This document shows, in pieces, positions 9,174 through 19,907 of a stretch of DNA of 64,000 nucleotides (its first letter is position 1; each line of letters opens with the position of its first letter). The notes under the pieces were generated by a model. That model searched no databases and was not told the origin of the DNA. It saw only the letters and a list, made by a program, of their open reading frames with translations. Source of the stretch: Alphaproteobacteria bacterium (GTDB lineage Bacteria; Pseudomonadota; Alphaproteobacteria; UBA8366; Aestuariispiraceae); the NCBI GenBank assembly GCA_030065235.1, contig JASJDC010000011.1, positions 1-64,000 on the forward strand, given 5' to 3'. Both the position numbers and the translations under genes were made by a program.

Positions 9174-9405
9174 GTCACCGCCTCACTACCCGCCCTAAGC
9201 GAATGACCATCATCCGCCACACCGCCAGCAGATATATACATACTTGCTGCAATGCACTATCAAAAAATCACCAAGCGCCCCAAATCTTCGATGAGAATCA
9301 ATGGTTTCCTACCGGATCTCGCATGCGGGACCGCCTATGTGATGCGATCGAGCGAGACGGTCTCGCCCGGAGCTCGGACGTCAAAACCGCATGACGGTTA
9401 GCGCG

Positions 9406-10302
9406 CTAGGTCCGCTCTTCCGCCATAAGCGTCAGCCAAACCGGCGGGGCCGGCGTTACTTCTACGCCGCCGGCCATCAAAACGTCACCGCCTTCGATCG
9501 CGCGCCGGACGTGCTCTAACCGCAGCAAGGCGAGGGCCTTGTCGCCGGCGATCGATTTTAATTCCCCGGCGTTGACCCCGCCTGCGGAGATCGTCTCTCC
9601 AGGCGCAGGCGGCGCGCCCGATGCAGGGGCCAATGAAACCGGGATCAGGCGCTTCTTGACCAGACCGCGATATCGGGTTCGGGCCGTCAGTTCCTGACCC
9701 ATATAGCACCCTTTGTCCCAATCGAGCCCATTGAGCTCGTCAAAGCCGTTCTCCAACAAAATCGCCTTGTCCGGCTGCAAATCTCGGCTGCCGTCGGGCA
9801 GACCTAGATCGATGCGCGCCCGGTCATAGACCGACAATGGGGCGCGCTCCGCCCCGATAAAAGCGGCGGCTTGGTCAGCCGACAGCGGCGTCAGCCACCG
9901 GCAACCGATATCGGGCGTTCGCGGATCGACAAACCAAACGCCGGGCGACGGCGCTTTATTCAGCGCTCTTTCTGCGTCAGCGCCCATCACGGCATGCACA
10001 TGCCAGTCCTTTTCGAGACCTAAGGCCACATCGCTTCTCAGCTTGAAGCGCCACAAGGATTTGCCCAGATCGACCAGCCGGTCGCCGCCCTCGCAATCCA
10101 GCAAAAACCGGTCTCCGTCCAGCGCAACAAAGAACTCGTGCCGAAACTTGCCCTGTGGGGTAAGCAGCGCAGCCCAGAGGGCCGGCGCCGCCGCCAGCCG
10201 ATCCATGTCGTTGCTGATCAGACCCTGCAGGAACGCCGCCCGGTCCGCGCCGGCGACGGTAAGGACGCCGCGATGCGGTAATGGCGCGAGGAGGAGGGAC
10301 AT
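9406..10302 (-). CDS. ygfZ: YgfZ/GcvT-like folate-binding protein
   Basis: YgfZ (IbaG57/CAF17 type) supports maturation or repair of certain Fe-S proteins in a folate-dependent way. The family signature KGCYMGQELTARTRYRG, with the redox Cys, is present near residues 195-211, and the N-terminus LPHRGVLTVAGADRAAFLQGLISND is typical. Length 298 is as expected. GGAGGAGGGAC precedes the divergent region but lies on the other strand, and the ATG at 10300-10302 is the only reasonable start. Confidence 0.88.
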   Translation of the reverse strand: MSLLLAPLPHRGVLTVAGADRAAFLQGLISNDMDRLAAAPALWAALLTPQGKFRHEFFVALDGDRFLLDCEGGDRLVDLGKSLWRFKLRSDVALGLEKDWHVHAVMGADAERALNKAPSPGVWFVDPRTPDIGCRWLTPLSADQAAAFIGAERAPLSVYDRARIDLGLPDGSRDLQPDKAILLENGFDELNGLDWDKGCYMGQELTARTRYRGLVKKRLIPVSLAPASGAPPAPGETISAGGVNAGELKSIAGDKALALLRLEHVRRAIEGGDVLMAGGVEVTPAPPVWLTLMAEERT

Positions 10303-10633
10303 GTGCGAGCTCCAGTTTGTCGATCAGTCGACCCATCCTCGGCGACACGTCCTTCAGCTCTTTGCTTTGCCGACGCGACCGAGTTCTGGCCCCGATGGAG
10401 GTAGGAACGGCGCACGCCGGGCGCAAGTTCCAAACACCCTCTGAACCGACCCGGCTTGACACATGGGGCCGGCGTGACCGCGTCCGTTGACCCCAAGCCC
10501 GAGGCCCCGGATTGACACGGCGCTTCGCCGCCGCTACGCCCGCGGCCGAGGATGACGCGGTTCGGTTCTTGACCGGCGCAACCACGCTCGTCCGCTCTAG
10601 TCCCGCGCCGGAACAGGCGCCAGCCGGTACATC
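10303..10633. promoter_or_regulatory. Intergenic region upstream of a divergent pair (ygfZ / GT9)
   Basis: These 331 bases hold no gene I can support. Two TTGACA boxes occur on the plus strand at 10456-10461 and 10512-10517, and either could be the -35 element for the glycosyltransferase at 10634. No convincing -10 hexamer is obvious. No clear hairpin or riboswitch was found. Confidence 0.35.
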
Positions 10634-11620
10634 ATGCGCATCCTCTATATCACGTCCAACCGTCTCGGCGACGCCATCCTCTCGAGCGGCGTGCTGCGGG
10701 AACTGCATCGCCGTCACCTGGAAGCCCGTTTCACCATCGCCGCCGGCCCGGTCGCTGCGGGATTGTTCGAAGGTTTTCCGGCTTTGGAGCGCCTGATCCC
10801 GTTCCGGAAGACGCGCAGTCGAGGGTCTCACTGGCTCAAACTATGGGCGCAGGTCGCGCCGGGACCCTGGGACATGGTCGTCGATTTCCGCAATTCGATG
10901 ATCGGCTACAGCGTGCTGCGAAAGCGTTTGCTGACCGAGCGGCGGCCGACCGGACCGGTTCATCGCGTGCCGCTCGCCGCCAGCGTACTGAACATGGAGA
11001 ACGACCCGCCGGCGCCGAAAATCTGGGTCACCGACGCGCATCGGGCGCGCGCGGCCGAGTATTTCCCCTTCCCCGATACGACGGACGCGCCCTCGGTCGT
11101 CATGTTCGGACCGACCGCGAATTGGCAAGGCAAGATGTGGCCGATCGAGCGCTTCACCGAACTGGCTCGACGGTTGACGGCGCCAGGCGGTCCATACGAA
11201 GACGCCTATGTGGCGATCATCGGCGGCCCCGGCGAAGAGACGGCGGCGACGGCGTTGCGCGACGCCCTACCGGCCGACCGTAGGATCGATCTGTTCGGCA
11301 CGCCGTTGGGCGTTGCGGCGGCATGCATCGAAAGGGCCGATCTATATACCGGCAACGACTCAGGCCTGATGCATATGGCGGCGGCGGTTGAGACGCCGAC
11401 GGTCGGCCTTTTCGGGCCGACTCGCGATACGCTCTATGCGCCCTGGGGCCCGAAATCCATCACGGTGCGGACTCCGGAAAGCTATGAAGAACTGGCCAAA
11501 TCGCCGATTTACGGCCGCCACAACGCGGGCACCCTGATGGGCGGCTTGGCGGTGGATACAGTGCTGGCGGCGATCACGGAACTGAGGGCGCGTCTGCAAT
11601 CCGAGAAAGGCCCCGCCTGA
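10634..11620 (+). CDS. Glycosyltransferase family 9 (heptosyltransferase-like)
   Basis: This ADP-heptose:LPS heptosyltransferase-like enzyme would act in cell-envelope glycan assembly. The N-terminus MRILYITSNRLGDAILSSG is the GT9 nucleotide-sugar fold entry, and the C-terminal donor site reads DLYTGNDSGLMHMAAA with VGLFGPT following. Length 328 is typical. The next gene is a family 4 glycosyltransferase on the same strand 139 bases on, so the two may act in one saccharide pathway. The acceptor and sugar are not identifiable. Confidence 0.85.
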   Translation: MRILYITSNRLGDAILSSGVLRELHRRHLEARFTIAAGPVAAGLFEGFPALERLIPFRKTRSRGSHWLKLWAQVAPGPWDMVVDFRNSMIGYSVLRKRLLTERRPTGPVHRVPLAASVLNMENDPPAPKIWVTDAHRARAAEYFPFPDTTDAPSVVMFGPTANWQGKMWPIERFTELARRLTAPGGPYEDAYVAIIGGPGEETAATALRDALPADRRIDLFGTPLGVAAACIERADLYTGNDSGLMHMAAAVETPTVGLFGPTRDTLYAPWGPKSITVRTPESYEELAKSPIYGRHNAGTLMGGLAVDTVLAAITELRARLQSEKGPA

Positions 11621-11759
11621 CGCGCCATCGCCTTGCGTCCGCGGGACGCCGGCCATATGAAGTCTTCCGCTCTATTGGGCCTTCCATCGGCGCCGCAGAC
11701 GCGGTGCGCTTCGGATCGGGACGCGCCTCAGACCGGGACGCGACGGCAGGAACACGGAA

Positions 11760-12791
11760 ATGAAGGTGTTACAGCTTATGGCGGGCGCGTCTCAGGGCGG
11801 CGCCGAGCGCTTCTTCGAACGCCTGACCCTCGGCCTGCAGGAGGCTGGGGTGGACCAGCATGCGGCGATCCGCACGAACACCCGCCGCACCGCTCTGCTC
11901 AGGCAGGGTGGCGTTCCGGTCACCCAATGTCGTTTCGGCGGACCGCTGGACATCATGACGGCGATCAAGCTCAGGAGCTTGGTCACGCGCTTGGAGCCAA
12001 ACATCGCCCTCGCCTGGATGAACCGCGCCGCAGCCGCAACGCCCCGCGGGCGCCATATCACCATTGGGCGTTTGGGCGGATACTACAATCTTAAATACTA
12101 CAATAACTGCCATCATTTGATCGGCAACACGCCCGATCTACGCGATCATATAGTTCGCAACGGTTGGCCGGCCGACCGGGCGTGGTACATCCCAAACTTC
12201 GCAGAAGAAGCCGAGGCCGCACCGCAGCCGCGCGCCGCCTTGAATACGCCCGACGCTGCGCCGCTGCTGCTTTGCCTAGGCCGGCTGCATCAGAACAAGG
12301 GTTTCGATGTCGCGATCGGGGCGCTGGCCCAAGTCCCTGACGCATATCTCTGGATCGCCGGCGCCGGGCCGGAGGATGCGACGCTGAAGAGCCTGGCGCA
12401 GCGGACGGGTGTTGGCGATCGCGTCCGATTTCTAGGATGGCGCGACGACCCGGAAGCGCTTCTCGCCGCCGCCGATGTCTTCCTGTGTTCGTCCCGTCAC
12501 GAGCCTCTGGGAAACATGGTGCTCGAAGCATGGCTGCACGGCGTGCCGGTTGTCGCCTGCGATTCCCAAGGACCCGGATTTCTCGTCGACCACGGCGAGA
12601 CCGGGCTGCTGTCGCCGATCAACGATCCGGTCGGACTGGCCGCGTCGATCCAGACGGTGATCGACAATCCGGATCTGGCCGACCGGCTCGCGCAGGCCGG
12701 CGCCGCAGAGTATCGAAACAAGTATTCAAAGGCCCATGTGGTCGACGCCTACCAAACGCTTTTCCAAACGGTGCTGGCGCGCAAGGCGTGA
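11760..12791 (+). CDS. Glycosyltransferase family 4 (GT-B)
   Basis: The start MKVLQLMAGASQGGAERFFERL has the glycine loop of GT4 retaining enzymes. LLCLGRLHQNKGFDVAIGALAQV begins the C-terminal domain, and the EX7E region reads SRHEPLGNMVLEAWLHGVPVVAC. The length of 343 residues is slightly short for GT4 but complete. It lies after the GT9 gene in the same orientation, consistent with lipopolysaccharide or capsule sugar transfer. GGAACACGGAA before the ATG serves as RBS. The specificity is unknown. Confidence 0.87.
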   Translation: MKVLQLMAGASQGGAERFFERLTLGLQEAGVDQHAAIRTNTRRTALLRQGGVPVTQCRFGGPLDIMTAIKLRSLVTRLEPNIALAWMNRAAAATPRGRHITIGRLGGYYNLKYYNNCHHLIGNTPDLRDHIVRNGWPADRAWYIPNFAEEAEAAPQPRAALNTPDAAPLLLCLGRLHQNKGFDVAIGALAQVPDAYLWIAGAGPEDATLKSLAQRTGVGDRVRFLGWRDDPEALLAAADVFLCSSRHEPLGNMVLEAWLHGVPVVACDSQGPGFLVDHGETGLLSPINDPVGLAASIQTVIDNPDLADRLAQAGAAEYRNKYSKAHVVDAYQTLFQTVLARKA

Positions 12792-12840
12792 GCGTAGACG
12801 GCGTCTCGCAAACCGCGCCGATCGCTGTTATTGGTCGCCG

Positions 12841-13818
12841 TTATCGGCCGCCGCGCGTCATCTGCCTTTTCTTATAGTTTTCGAGAGCCGCGTCGATCTC
12901 CCCCGCCATCTCAGCTGCGTCGGCGGACGGATTGAGGCCGGCCAAAATCGCGTCCGACAGAGGCTTCAGCAGTTCCACATCTTTGTCCAGCGGGTCCTCC
13001 GGGTCGTCTAGCAGCCGTCCCGCCACGTCGATCAGGTTCCTGCAGACGCCGCCGAGATGCGCATACCGGGAGTCGGCAAGCCGCGCCGCAGTGTCCCGGC
13101 CGACTTTATCGATCGCTTGCAAAGTCTCCAGCACGTCATTCTGCGCGCCGCGCCTGGACTGTAGCATTGGCAGAGCGAGTTCTGTGAGAAAACACAACTG
13201 GAAGGCGTTTCGCTTGAGACGTAGACCGTCAATCTTCTTTAGCGCCGCGGAAATCATGGAATCGAAGCGCGCCGACTCAACCCGTTCGCCTTCAATCTTG
13301 GCTTTCAAGCTGTTCGGGACATCGAATTTCGGAATCTCAGAACCGCGGTCCGGATCCTTGCGCCGGTCCGGACCGATGTAGTCGGCGGTGACGATAAACG
13401 GTTTCCTATTGTCGGTCAGGACGCCGATCCGATCGACGAGACGTTGAGGCGAGACCGGTTTGACCAGCATATCGTCGACCCCGGAATTTGCGGTCTCATG
13501 AACGAGTTCCGCCGTCGGGCTCCACAATGTCACAATAAAGGGAATAAACGGATTTCGGCCAAGCCGGCCGTGCCGCACATCAGAAATCAATCCCGAAACG
13601 GCGCCGCCCTTCAAGCCGCCGTCTAGTATGACAAGATCCGGCGACCGCGACCCCAGAAAGGCCCTCACCTTATCCGTGCGATCGAGTTCGATGATAGTCT
13701 CGAACTTGGCGTTGCGCATGGCGAGCCGCATGTTGCTGCGCAACTGAGCCTCGGGCTCGCCATACACGATTTCGACGGTTTTCCTGGTATCCGTCCTGCG
13801 CGGTCCGACGTCGCTCAT
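12841..13818 (-). CDS. Orphan response-regulator-like protein
   Basis: Residues 15-135 form a CheY-like receiver. The phospho-acceptor Asp is in DLVILDGGL, the switch Thr in PFIVTLW and the conserved Lys in MLVKPVSPQR. A linker with ADYIGPDRRKDPDR follows, a short motif I have seen in other alphaproteobacterial receivers. The C-terminal 160 residues are helical with no recognised output domain (FDSMISAALKKIDGLRLKRN). Neither a kinase nor a target lies adjacent, so it is an orphan. It could work by protein contact rather than DNA binding. Confidence 0.7.
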   Translation of the reverse strand: MSDVGPRRTDTRKTVEIVYGEPEAQLRSNMRLAMRNAKFETIIELDRTDKVRAFLGSRSPDLVILDGGLKGGAVSGLISDVRHGRLGRNPFIPFIVTLWSPTAELVHETANSGVDDMLVKPVSPQRLVDRIGVLTDNRKPFIVTADYIGPDRRKDPDRGSEIPKFDVPNSLKAKIEGERVESARFDSMISAALKKIDGLRLKRNAFQLCFLTELALPMLQSRRGAQNDVLETLQAIDKVGRDTAARLADSRYAHLGGVCRNLIDVAGRLLDDPEDPLDKDVELLKPLSDAILAGLNPSADAAEMAGEIDAALENYKKRQMTRGGR

Positions 13819-13868
13819 GACAGCCTATGTTCATCATTCCGCCGTCCGGACCCACACGTTCTTTCGGC

Positions 13869-16541
13869 CTACGATTCTTGTTCCGCCCGTATGGCGGCCT
13901 GCGCGGCGGCGAGCCGGGCGATCGGCACACGGAACGGCGAACAGGAGACATAATCCAAACCGACCTGTTCGCAGAACGCGATGGAACGCGGATCGCCGCC
14001 ATGTTCGCCGCAAATGCCGGTCTTCAGCCCGGGCCGGGTGGCGCGCCCCCGCTCTCGCGCCAAGGAGATGAGCTCGCCGACCCCTTCCGTATCCAAGGTC
14101 TGGAAAGGATCGCTTTCAATGATGCCCTGGCGCTCATAGGCGCCAAGAAAGCTGCCCGCGTCATCCCGGCTGATCCCCAGAGCGGTCTGGGTCAAATCGT
14201 TGGTGCCGAAGCTAAAGAATGCGGCGCTATCGGCGATCTCGCCGGCGCGCAACGCGGCCCGGGGCAATTCGATCATCGTGCCGACAGTGTAAGGCGGCGC
14301 GGCCCCCTTCTCCGCAGCGACTTGGTCCGCCGTGCGGTCGATCACCGCCTTCAGCAGGTCCAACTCTTTCTTCATGCCGACCAACGGGATCATGACCTCG
14401 ACATGGGCCGGCTCGCCGGTTTGTTCGGCTGCGATCAAGGCCGCCTCGAAAATCGCGCGCGCCTGCATTTCGCAAATCTCAGGATAGGAGTTCAGCAAGC
14501 GGCAGCCGCGATGACCCAACATCGGATTCGATTCCTGAAGCTGCGCGGCGCGGCGCCGGACCTTTTCGACGCTGACGCCCGTGCCCGCGGCGATTTCGTC
14601 GAACTCGGATTTCTCGCGCGGCAAGAATTCATGCAAGGGCGGATCGAGCAGGCGCACCGTCACCGGCAGCCCTTTCATGATCGTGAACAGCTCGACGAAA
14701 TCGGCGCGCTGCATCGGCAGGATCTGGTCCAGCGCGGCGCGGCGGCCTTCCTCGGTCTCGGCCAGGATCATCTCGCGCACCGCCACGATCCGATCGCCTT
14801 CGAAGAACATATGCTCGGTCCGACAGAGCCCGATCCCCTCGGCGCCAAAATCGCGCGCTGTGCGCACGTCTTCCGGCGTCTCAGCGTTGGCGCGCACGCC
14901 CAAGCGGCGCACCTCGTCCGCCCATGCCATGATGGCCGCGAAGTCTTCCCCAAATTCCGGCTGTACGGTCGGCACGCGGCCGGCGAAGATTTCCCCGGCG
15001 GCGCCATCGATGGTGATCCAATCGCCTTCTTTCAGCGCCGCATCGCCGACACTGAAGGTCCCAGCGGCGTAGTCGATGGTGACATCGCCCGCCCCGGCGA
15101 CACAGGGCCGGCCCATGCCGCGCGCGACAACGGCCGCGTGGCTGGTCATGCCGCCGCGCGTGGTCACGATGCCTTCGGCCGCATGCATACCGTGGATATC
15201 CTCCGGCGAGGTTTCGACCCGGCAAAGCATGACCTTCTCACCGTCATGGGCCCATTTCTCGGCCTGATCGGCGGAGAAGACGATCCGGCCGCTGGCGGCG
15301 CCGGGGCTGGCCGGCAGCCCCTTGCCGATCACCTTCTTCTCGACATTCGGATCGAGCGCCGGGTGCAGCAACTGGTCGAGCGATTGCGGCTCGACGCGCA
15401 ATACCGCAGTTTTTTTGTCGATCAGGCCTTCCGCCACCATGTCGCGGGCGATCTTGATGGCGGCCTTGCCGGTGCGTTTGCCGGTCCGCGTCTGCAGCAT
15501 ATAGAGCTTGCCGTTCTGGACGGTGAACTCGACATCCTGCATTTCCTTGTAATGCGACTCCAGCGTGCTTCGGATGTCGTTGAGCTCGCCGAACAGCGCC
15601 GGCATCACCTCTTCCATCGCCGGCAGGGTCGAGCCCTGCAGGTTCTTGCCCCGCACGGTCAGATGTTGCGGCGTACGGATCCCGGCGACCACATCTTCAC
15701 CCTGCGCGTTGACCAGAAATTCGCCGAAGAAAATGTTCTCGCCATTGCCCGGATCGCGGGTGAAGGCGACGCCGGTCGCGCAATTCTCACCCATATTGCC
15801 GAACACCATCGCCTGGACATTGACCGCCGTACCCCATTCCTCGGGAATCCCGTGCAGGCGGCGATAGACGACGGCGCGATGGATTTGCCAGGAACCGAAG
15901 ACGGCGCTGACGGCGCCCCATAGCTGCTCATGCACATCCTGCGGGAAGGGCTTGCCCAACTCGGACACGACCAAATCTCGGTATTCCTGGATCAACGCTT
16001 TCAGGTCCTCCGCCGTCAGGTCCATATCCTGTTCGACGCCGGCCAGGTCCTTACGCAAGGACAGCAAGTCTTCGAAATCGTGATGGTCGACGCCCATGAC
16101 CACATCGGCGTACATCTGGATAAACCGGCGATAGCTGTCATAGGCGAAACGCGGATCGCCGCTCGCGCGCGCCAGTCCCTCGACCGTCTCGTCGTTCAAC
16201 CCCAAGTTCAGAACCGTGTCCATCATGCCGGGCATCGAGACCCGCGCGCCCGAGCGGACCGAAACGAGCAGAGGATTCTCCGGATCGCCAAACTTAGCCC
16301 CGACCGCGCGTTCGATTGAGGCGACGCCGGCGGCGATTTGATCGTTCAGGTCGGCCGGATACTGCCGGTCATTGGCGTAGAAATAGGTGCAGACCTCGGT
16401 CGTGATGGTGAAACCGGGCGGCACCGGCAGGCCGATCGCCGCCATTTCCGCCAGATTGGCGCCCTTGCCGCCCAGCAGATTACGCAACCCGGCGCCGCCC
16501 TCGGACGTGTCACCGCCGAAATTATAAACCCATTTCGTCAT
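13869..16541 (-). CDS. ppdK: Pyruvate, phosphate dikinase
   Basis: It interconverts pyruvate, ATP and phosphate with PEP, AMP and pyrophosphate in gluconeogenesis or glycolysis. The N-terminal ATP-grasp domain starts [13 protein letters not shown] and has [20 protein letters not shown]. The phosphohistidine swivel domain has [19 protein letters not shown]. The C-terminal PEP/pyruvate TIM barrel ends in [13 protein letters not shown] with the catalytic Cys. The length of 890 is normal. I start at the ATG at 16539-16541 because family homology begins there; ATGs at 16586 and 16592 with a GGGGGA upstream are alternatives. With the bhc cluster it would help route C4 products to PEP. Confidence 0.93.
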   Translation of the reverse strand: MTKWVYNFGGDTSEGGAGLRNLLGGKGANLAEMAAIGLPVPPGFTITTEVCTYFYANDRQYPADLNDQIAAGVASIERAVGAKFGDPENPLLVSVRSGARVSMPGMMDTVLNLGLNDETVEGLARASGDPRFAYDSYRRFIQMYADVVMGVDHHDFEDLLSLRKDLAGVEQDMDLTAEDLKALIQEYRDLVVSELGKPFPQDVHEQLWGAVSAVFGSWQIHRAVVYRRLHGIPEEWGTAVNVQAMVFGNMGENCATGVAFTRDPGNGENIFFGEFLVNAQGEDVVAGIRTPQHLTVRGKNLQGSTLPAMEEVMPALFGELNDIRSTLESHYKEMQDVEFTVQNGKLYMLQTRTGKRTGKAAIKIARDMVAEGLIDKKTAVLRVEPQSLDQLLHPALDPNVEKKVIGKGLPASPGAASGRIVFSADQAEKWAHDGEKVMLCRVETSPEDIHGMHAAEGIVTTRGGMTSHAAVVARGMGRPCVAGAGDVTIDYAAGTFSVGDAALKEGDWITIDGAAGEIFAGRVPTVQPEFGEDFAAIMAWADEVRRLGVRANAETPEDVRTARDFGAEGIGLCRTEHMFFEGDRIVAVREMILAETEEGRRAALDQILPMQRADFVELFTIMKGLPVTVRLLDPPLHEFLPREKSEFDEIAAGTGVSVEKVRRRAAQLQESNPMLGHRGCRLLNSYPEICEMQARAIFEAALIAAEQTGEPAHVEVMIPLVGMKKELDLLKAVIDRTADQVAAEKGAAPPYTVGTMIELPRAALRAGEIADSAAFFSFGTNDLTQTALGISRDDAGSFLGAYERQGIIESDPFQTLDTEGVGELISLARERGRATRPGLKTGICGEHGGDPRSIAFCEQVGLDYVSCSPFRVPIARLAAAQAAIRAEQES

Positions 16542-16622
16542 GCCGCTCTCGCTTCCAGTCACGTCAGCCAATTCACCCGTGCTCATAACCATCCCCCGGT
16601 CCGTGTATCCCTTTGGGCGCTG

Positions 16623-18725
16623 TCAGTCGCCCTCGACTTTCGAAAAGTCCGCCGCCGTCTCCATCACCGCTCGGATTCGGGACAGCAGTTTCAAGCGGTT
16701 TTGTCGGATCGCCGCGCCCGGCGCGTTCACGGTGACATGGTCGAAGAAGCCGTCAACCGGCGCACGCAACGCGCTCATCGCCATCATCGAACCCGCAAAA
16801 TCCTCATGTTCCCGCGCCTGAGTGGAGGCCGCTTCCGCCTTCGACAACGCCGCCGCCAGCGCAACCTCTTCATCCTGGTCGAACAAGGCCGGGTCCGGCG
16901 CCGCATGGTACGAGGCCCCGTCCTTCTTCTCTTCGATCCGCAGAATGTTGGCGGCGCGGCGATAGGCGGTGAGCAGGTTGGCGCCGTCCTCGGATTCGAC
17001 AAAGTCCCGCAGGGCGTGCGCCCGCGCCATCAGTCGTACGAGATCGTCTTCATCGCCCAGGGCGAACAGGGCGGTAATCAGATCGTGCCGAACACCCTCA
17101 TCCTTCAAATGCACTTTCATCCGGTCGGCGAGGAATCCCATCAGGTCGAGCACAATCCCGGTCGCGTCTTCGACCGTGACCTCACCCCGCCCCTGTTCGC
17201 CATACAGGCCCAGCGCCTCGCCGAACACATGGCCGAGCGGCAGACGGACGTCATTTTCCAGCAGCAGCCGGATAACCCCCAGCGCGGCGCGCCTCAAGGC
17301 GAACGGATCCTTGGAGCCGGTCGGTTTCTCATCGATCAGCCAAAAACCCGCGAGCGTATCGATCTTCTCCGCCAAGGCGACGGCGACCGAGATCGGCGCC
17401 GATGGGCACGCATCGCCCGGCCCGACAGGCGAGTAATGATCGGCGATGGCTTGCGCGACCGCCGCGTCCTCATCCTGTTCCAGCGCGTAATAGCGGCCCA
17501 TCACGCCCTGAAGTTCCGGGAACTCATAGACCATGCCGGAGACCAGGTCGGCCTTCGCCAATTGCGCCGCGCGTCTCGCCGACAGCGGATCACAGCCCTC
17601 AATACTGTCCGAGAGCGCCTCGGCCAGCGCGGCGATCCGGTCGACCCGGTCCGCGACGCTGCCCAGTTTGGCGTGGAAGACGATCTTCTCTAAATCTTCC
17701 AGCCGGTCTTCCAAAGGCGTCTTACGATCCTGATCCCAGAAGAACTTGGCGTCCGCCAAGCGCGCGCGCAGAACCCGCTCATTCCCATCAACGATCGCCG
17801 CGCCGCCATCCGGCGCCTGGATATTGGCGACGACGGCGAAGCGCGCCGCCATGGCCCCGTCTGGGGTCGACAGGGCGAAATATTTCTGATGCGCGCGCAT
17901 TGAGGAGGTCAGCACTTCCGGCGGCACGCTCATGAAGGCGTCATCGATCCGGCCAAGCAACACCACCGGCCATTCGACCAGTCCGACGACCTCGTCCAAC
18001 AGCCGCGGATCGTCCCGCACCGTCAGGCCCGCCTCGGAGGCCCGCGCCGACAGTTGCTCTTCGATCGCCGACGTGCGCTCCTCAGGGTCAAGGATGACCT
18101 TTCGGTCGAGCAATTCTTGCTTGTAGCCCTCGAACGACGAAATTGGGAAAGTTCCCGGCGCCATAAAACGGTGGCCTTCGCTGGTCCCGCCAAAGGCCAG
18201 TCGTCCTGGATTGAGATCGATGCCGCCCTCGACCACGGCCCCGTCGAAGACCGCAGCGATAGAGCGGATCGGCCGGACCCAGCGGAACCCGGCGTGGGCG
18301 AAACGCATGGATTTCGGCCAGGTGAGGCCTTCAATCGCGGCGCTCGCCAATTCGGACAGCACCTCCGATGTGGGTCGGCCCTTGCGCTCGATCACCGCGA
18401 CATAGACGGGCCCCTTCGGCGTGTCGCGCTGGTCGCATTGATCGATGGAGTCGAGCCCGACGCTCTTTAGGAAGCCTTGCAGCGCCTTCTCCGGCGCACC
18501 GACCTTCGGGCCCTTGCGTTCCTCGCGCAGATCCGGCTGCTCGGTCGGCAGTTCGTCAAACACTACCGTCAGGCGGCGCGGCGTTGCATAGGACGCGGCG
18601 GCGCTGAACTCAATCGACGCCTGCTTCAGCCCGTCTAACAACGCAGTTTGCAGTTCAGCCGCGGCGCGAGACTGCATGCCGGCGGGGATCTCCTCGCTGA
18701 AAATCTCAAGCAGGAACTCGGCCAC
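16623..18725 (-). CDS. glyS: Glycyl-tRNA synthetase beta subunit
   Basis: The beta chain of the bacterial alpha2beta2 GlyRS binds tRNA-Gly. It begins (V/M)AEFLLEIFSEEIPAGMQSRAA, the standard GlyS N-terminus, and includes FDELPTEQPDLREERKGP and the HD-like and C-terminal DALR-type regions (FFDHVTVNA, LLSRIRAVMETAADFSKVEG). The start is GTG at 18723-18725. Its G overlaps the glyQ stop TAG, so the genes are coupled. The 700-residue length is typical. A longer upstream frame is just glyQ read in another frame. Confidence 0.95.
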   Translation of the reverse strand: MAEFLLEIFSEEIPAGMQSRAAAELQTALLDGLKQASIEFSAAASYATPRRLTVVFDELPTEQPDLREERKGPKVGAPEKALQGFLKSVGLDSIDQCDQRDTPKGPVYVAVIERKGRPTSEVLSELASAAIEGLTWPKSMRFAHAGFRWVRPIRSIAAVFDGAVVEGGIDLNPGRLAFGGTSEGHRFMAPGTFPISSFEGYKQELLDRKVILDPEERTSAIEEQLSARASEAGLTVRDDPRLLDEVVGLVEWPVVLLGRIDDAFMSVPPEVLTSSMRAHQKYFALSTPDGAMAARFAVVANIQAPDGGAAIVDGNERVLRARLADAKFFWDQDRKTPLEDRLEDLEKIVFHAKLGSVADRVDRIAALAEALSDSIEGCDPLSARRAAQLAKADLVSGMVYEFPELQGVMGRYYALEQDEDAAVAQAIADHYSPVGPGDACPSAPISVAVALAEKIDTLAGFWLIDEKPTGSKDPFALRRAALGVIRLLLENDVRLPLGHVFGEALGLYGEQGRGEVTVEDATGIVLDLMGFLADRMKVHLKDEGVRHDLITALFALGDEDDLVRLMARAHALRDFVESEDGANLLTAYRRAANILRIEEKKDGASYHAAPDPALFDQDEEVALAAALSKAEAASTQAREHEDFAGSMMAMSALRAPVDGFFDHVTVNAPGAAIRQNRLKLLSRIRAVMETAADFSKVEGD

Positions 18726-19597
18726 TAGACGGCTCCCGTTCCGGCGAGATAGGTCTCGGCGCAGGCTTTGGACAATGCGCGGACGCGTTGGATGTAGGCC
18801 TGCCTTTCGGTTACGGAGATCACGCCGCGCGCGTCCAGCAAGTTGAACAAATGGCTGGCCTTTAGACATTGGTCATAGGCGGGCAACGCGACTCCCGCAG
18901 CGACCAGGGAACGGCACTCGTTTTCCGCGTCCTCGAAATGCCGGAAGATCATGTCGGTGTCGGCGAGTTCGAAATTATGCGTCGAATACTCGACCTCGGC
19001 CTTGTGATAGACGTCGCCGTAACTCATGTCGGCGCTGAACTTCAGGTCGTAAACATTCTCGACACCCTGAACATACATCGCCAGGCGTTCCAATCCATAG
19101 GTCAGTTCCGTCGAGACCGGGTTGCAATCGAAGCCGCAGACTTGCTGGAAGTAGGTGTATTGGCTGACCTCCATGCCGTCGCACCAGACCTCCCAGCCCA
19201 AGCCCCAGGCGCCCAGTGTCGGGCTTTCCCAGTCATCCTCGACGAAGCGGATATCATGCGCCGAGGGATCAATTCCGATCTCGCGCAGCGAGCCGAGATA
19301 AAGTTCCTGGCTGTCCTCCGGCGAGGGCTTCAGCAGCACTTGATATTGATAGTAATGCTGTAGCCGGTTCGGGTTCTCGCCGTAGCGCCCATCGGTCGGC
19401 CGACGCGAGGGCTGGACATAGGCGGCCTTCCACGGGTCAGGGCCCAAGCTGCGCAGGGTCGTCGCCCAATGGAACGTCCCCGCCCCGACCTCCATGTCAT
19501 AGGGCTGCAAGATCACGCATCCCTGCGCCGACCAGTAGCGATGCAAGGCCAGGATCATGTCTTGGAAAGTGTCGGTGTGTGGAGCCGCGACGGCCAT
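18725..19597 (-). CDS. glyQ: Glycyl-tRNA synthetase alpha subunit
   Basis: This is the catalytic chain of bacterial GlyRS, which activates glycine and charges tRNA-Gly. It has the strongly conserved [53 protein letters not shown] and [12 protein letters not shown] motifs. The length of 290 is normal. The ATG at 19595-19597 is preferred to a start 29 codons earlier, since the extra residues (Cys/His-rich) are not part of the family. It is followed directly by glyS, with one base of overlap. Confidence 0.95.
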   Translation of the reverse strand: MAVAAPHTDTFQDMILALHRYWSAQGCVILQPYDMEVGAGTFHWATTLRSLGPDPWKAAYVQPSRRPTDGRYGENPNRLQHYYQYQVLLKPSPEDSQELYLGSLREIGIDPSAHDIRFVEDDWESPTLGAWGLGWEVWCDGMEVSQYTYFQQVCGFDCNPVSTELTYGLERLAMYVQGVENVYDLKFSADMSYGDVYHKAEVEYSTHNFELADTDMIFRHFEDAENECRSLVAAGVALPAYDQCLKASHLFNLLDARGVISVTERQAYIQRVRALSKACAETYLAGTGAV

Positions 19598-19869
19598 GAT
19601 TCTTTCAGCTCGGCGCGAGTGCGCGTGACAATGGTTACAATGAAATGTGCGGCGCAACATATCCACCGGACCGGACTGAATCAACGCGCGATTCTGGCGA
19701 CGGTTTGCTTTGAACGAGGCGCGCCGCGCGTCGTGCTGGAAGGCGCTGGAACGCGCTGGAGACCAGCCCCTATCACCCGGCGACCAACGTCCCGATCTCA
19801 GGTTCTCAGGGCGTGTCCTGGAAATTCTCTTGCTAAAACAACGCAGTAAAAGTTTTTCGGTTTTCTCTG

Positions 19870-19898
19870 TTGACGCCGAAAGCGTTTCGGAACTATCA
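19870..19898 (+). promoter_or_regulatory. Sigma70-type promoter with internal palindrome, upstream of SAM-II
   Basis: TTGACG at 19870-19875 and CTATCA at 19893-19898 are separated by 17 bases, giving an expected start near 19905, immediately before the riboswitch. The spacer contains a perfect inverted repeat, CCGAAA-GCG-TTTCGG (19876-19890), placed where a repressor would block RNA polymerase. The promoter call is by inspection only. Confidence 0.55.
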
Positions 19899-19907
19899 CA
19901 CTCTCAC

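Noticed and set aside
13827-15923. Long plus-strand open frame of 698 codons opposite ppdK
   Set aside because: It is antisense to clear ppdK motifs and has the Arg/His/Gly/Asp-rich content of a high-GC shadow frame.
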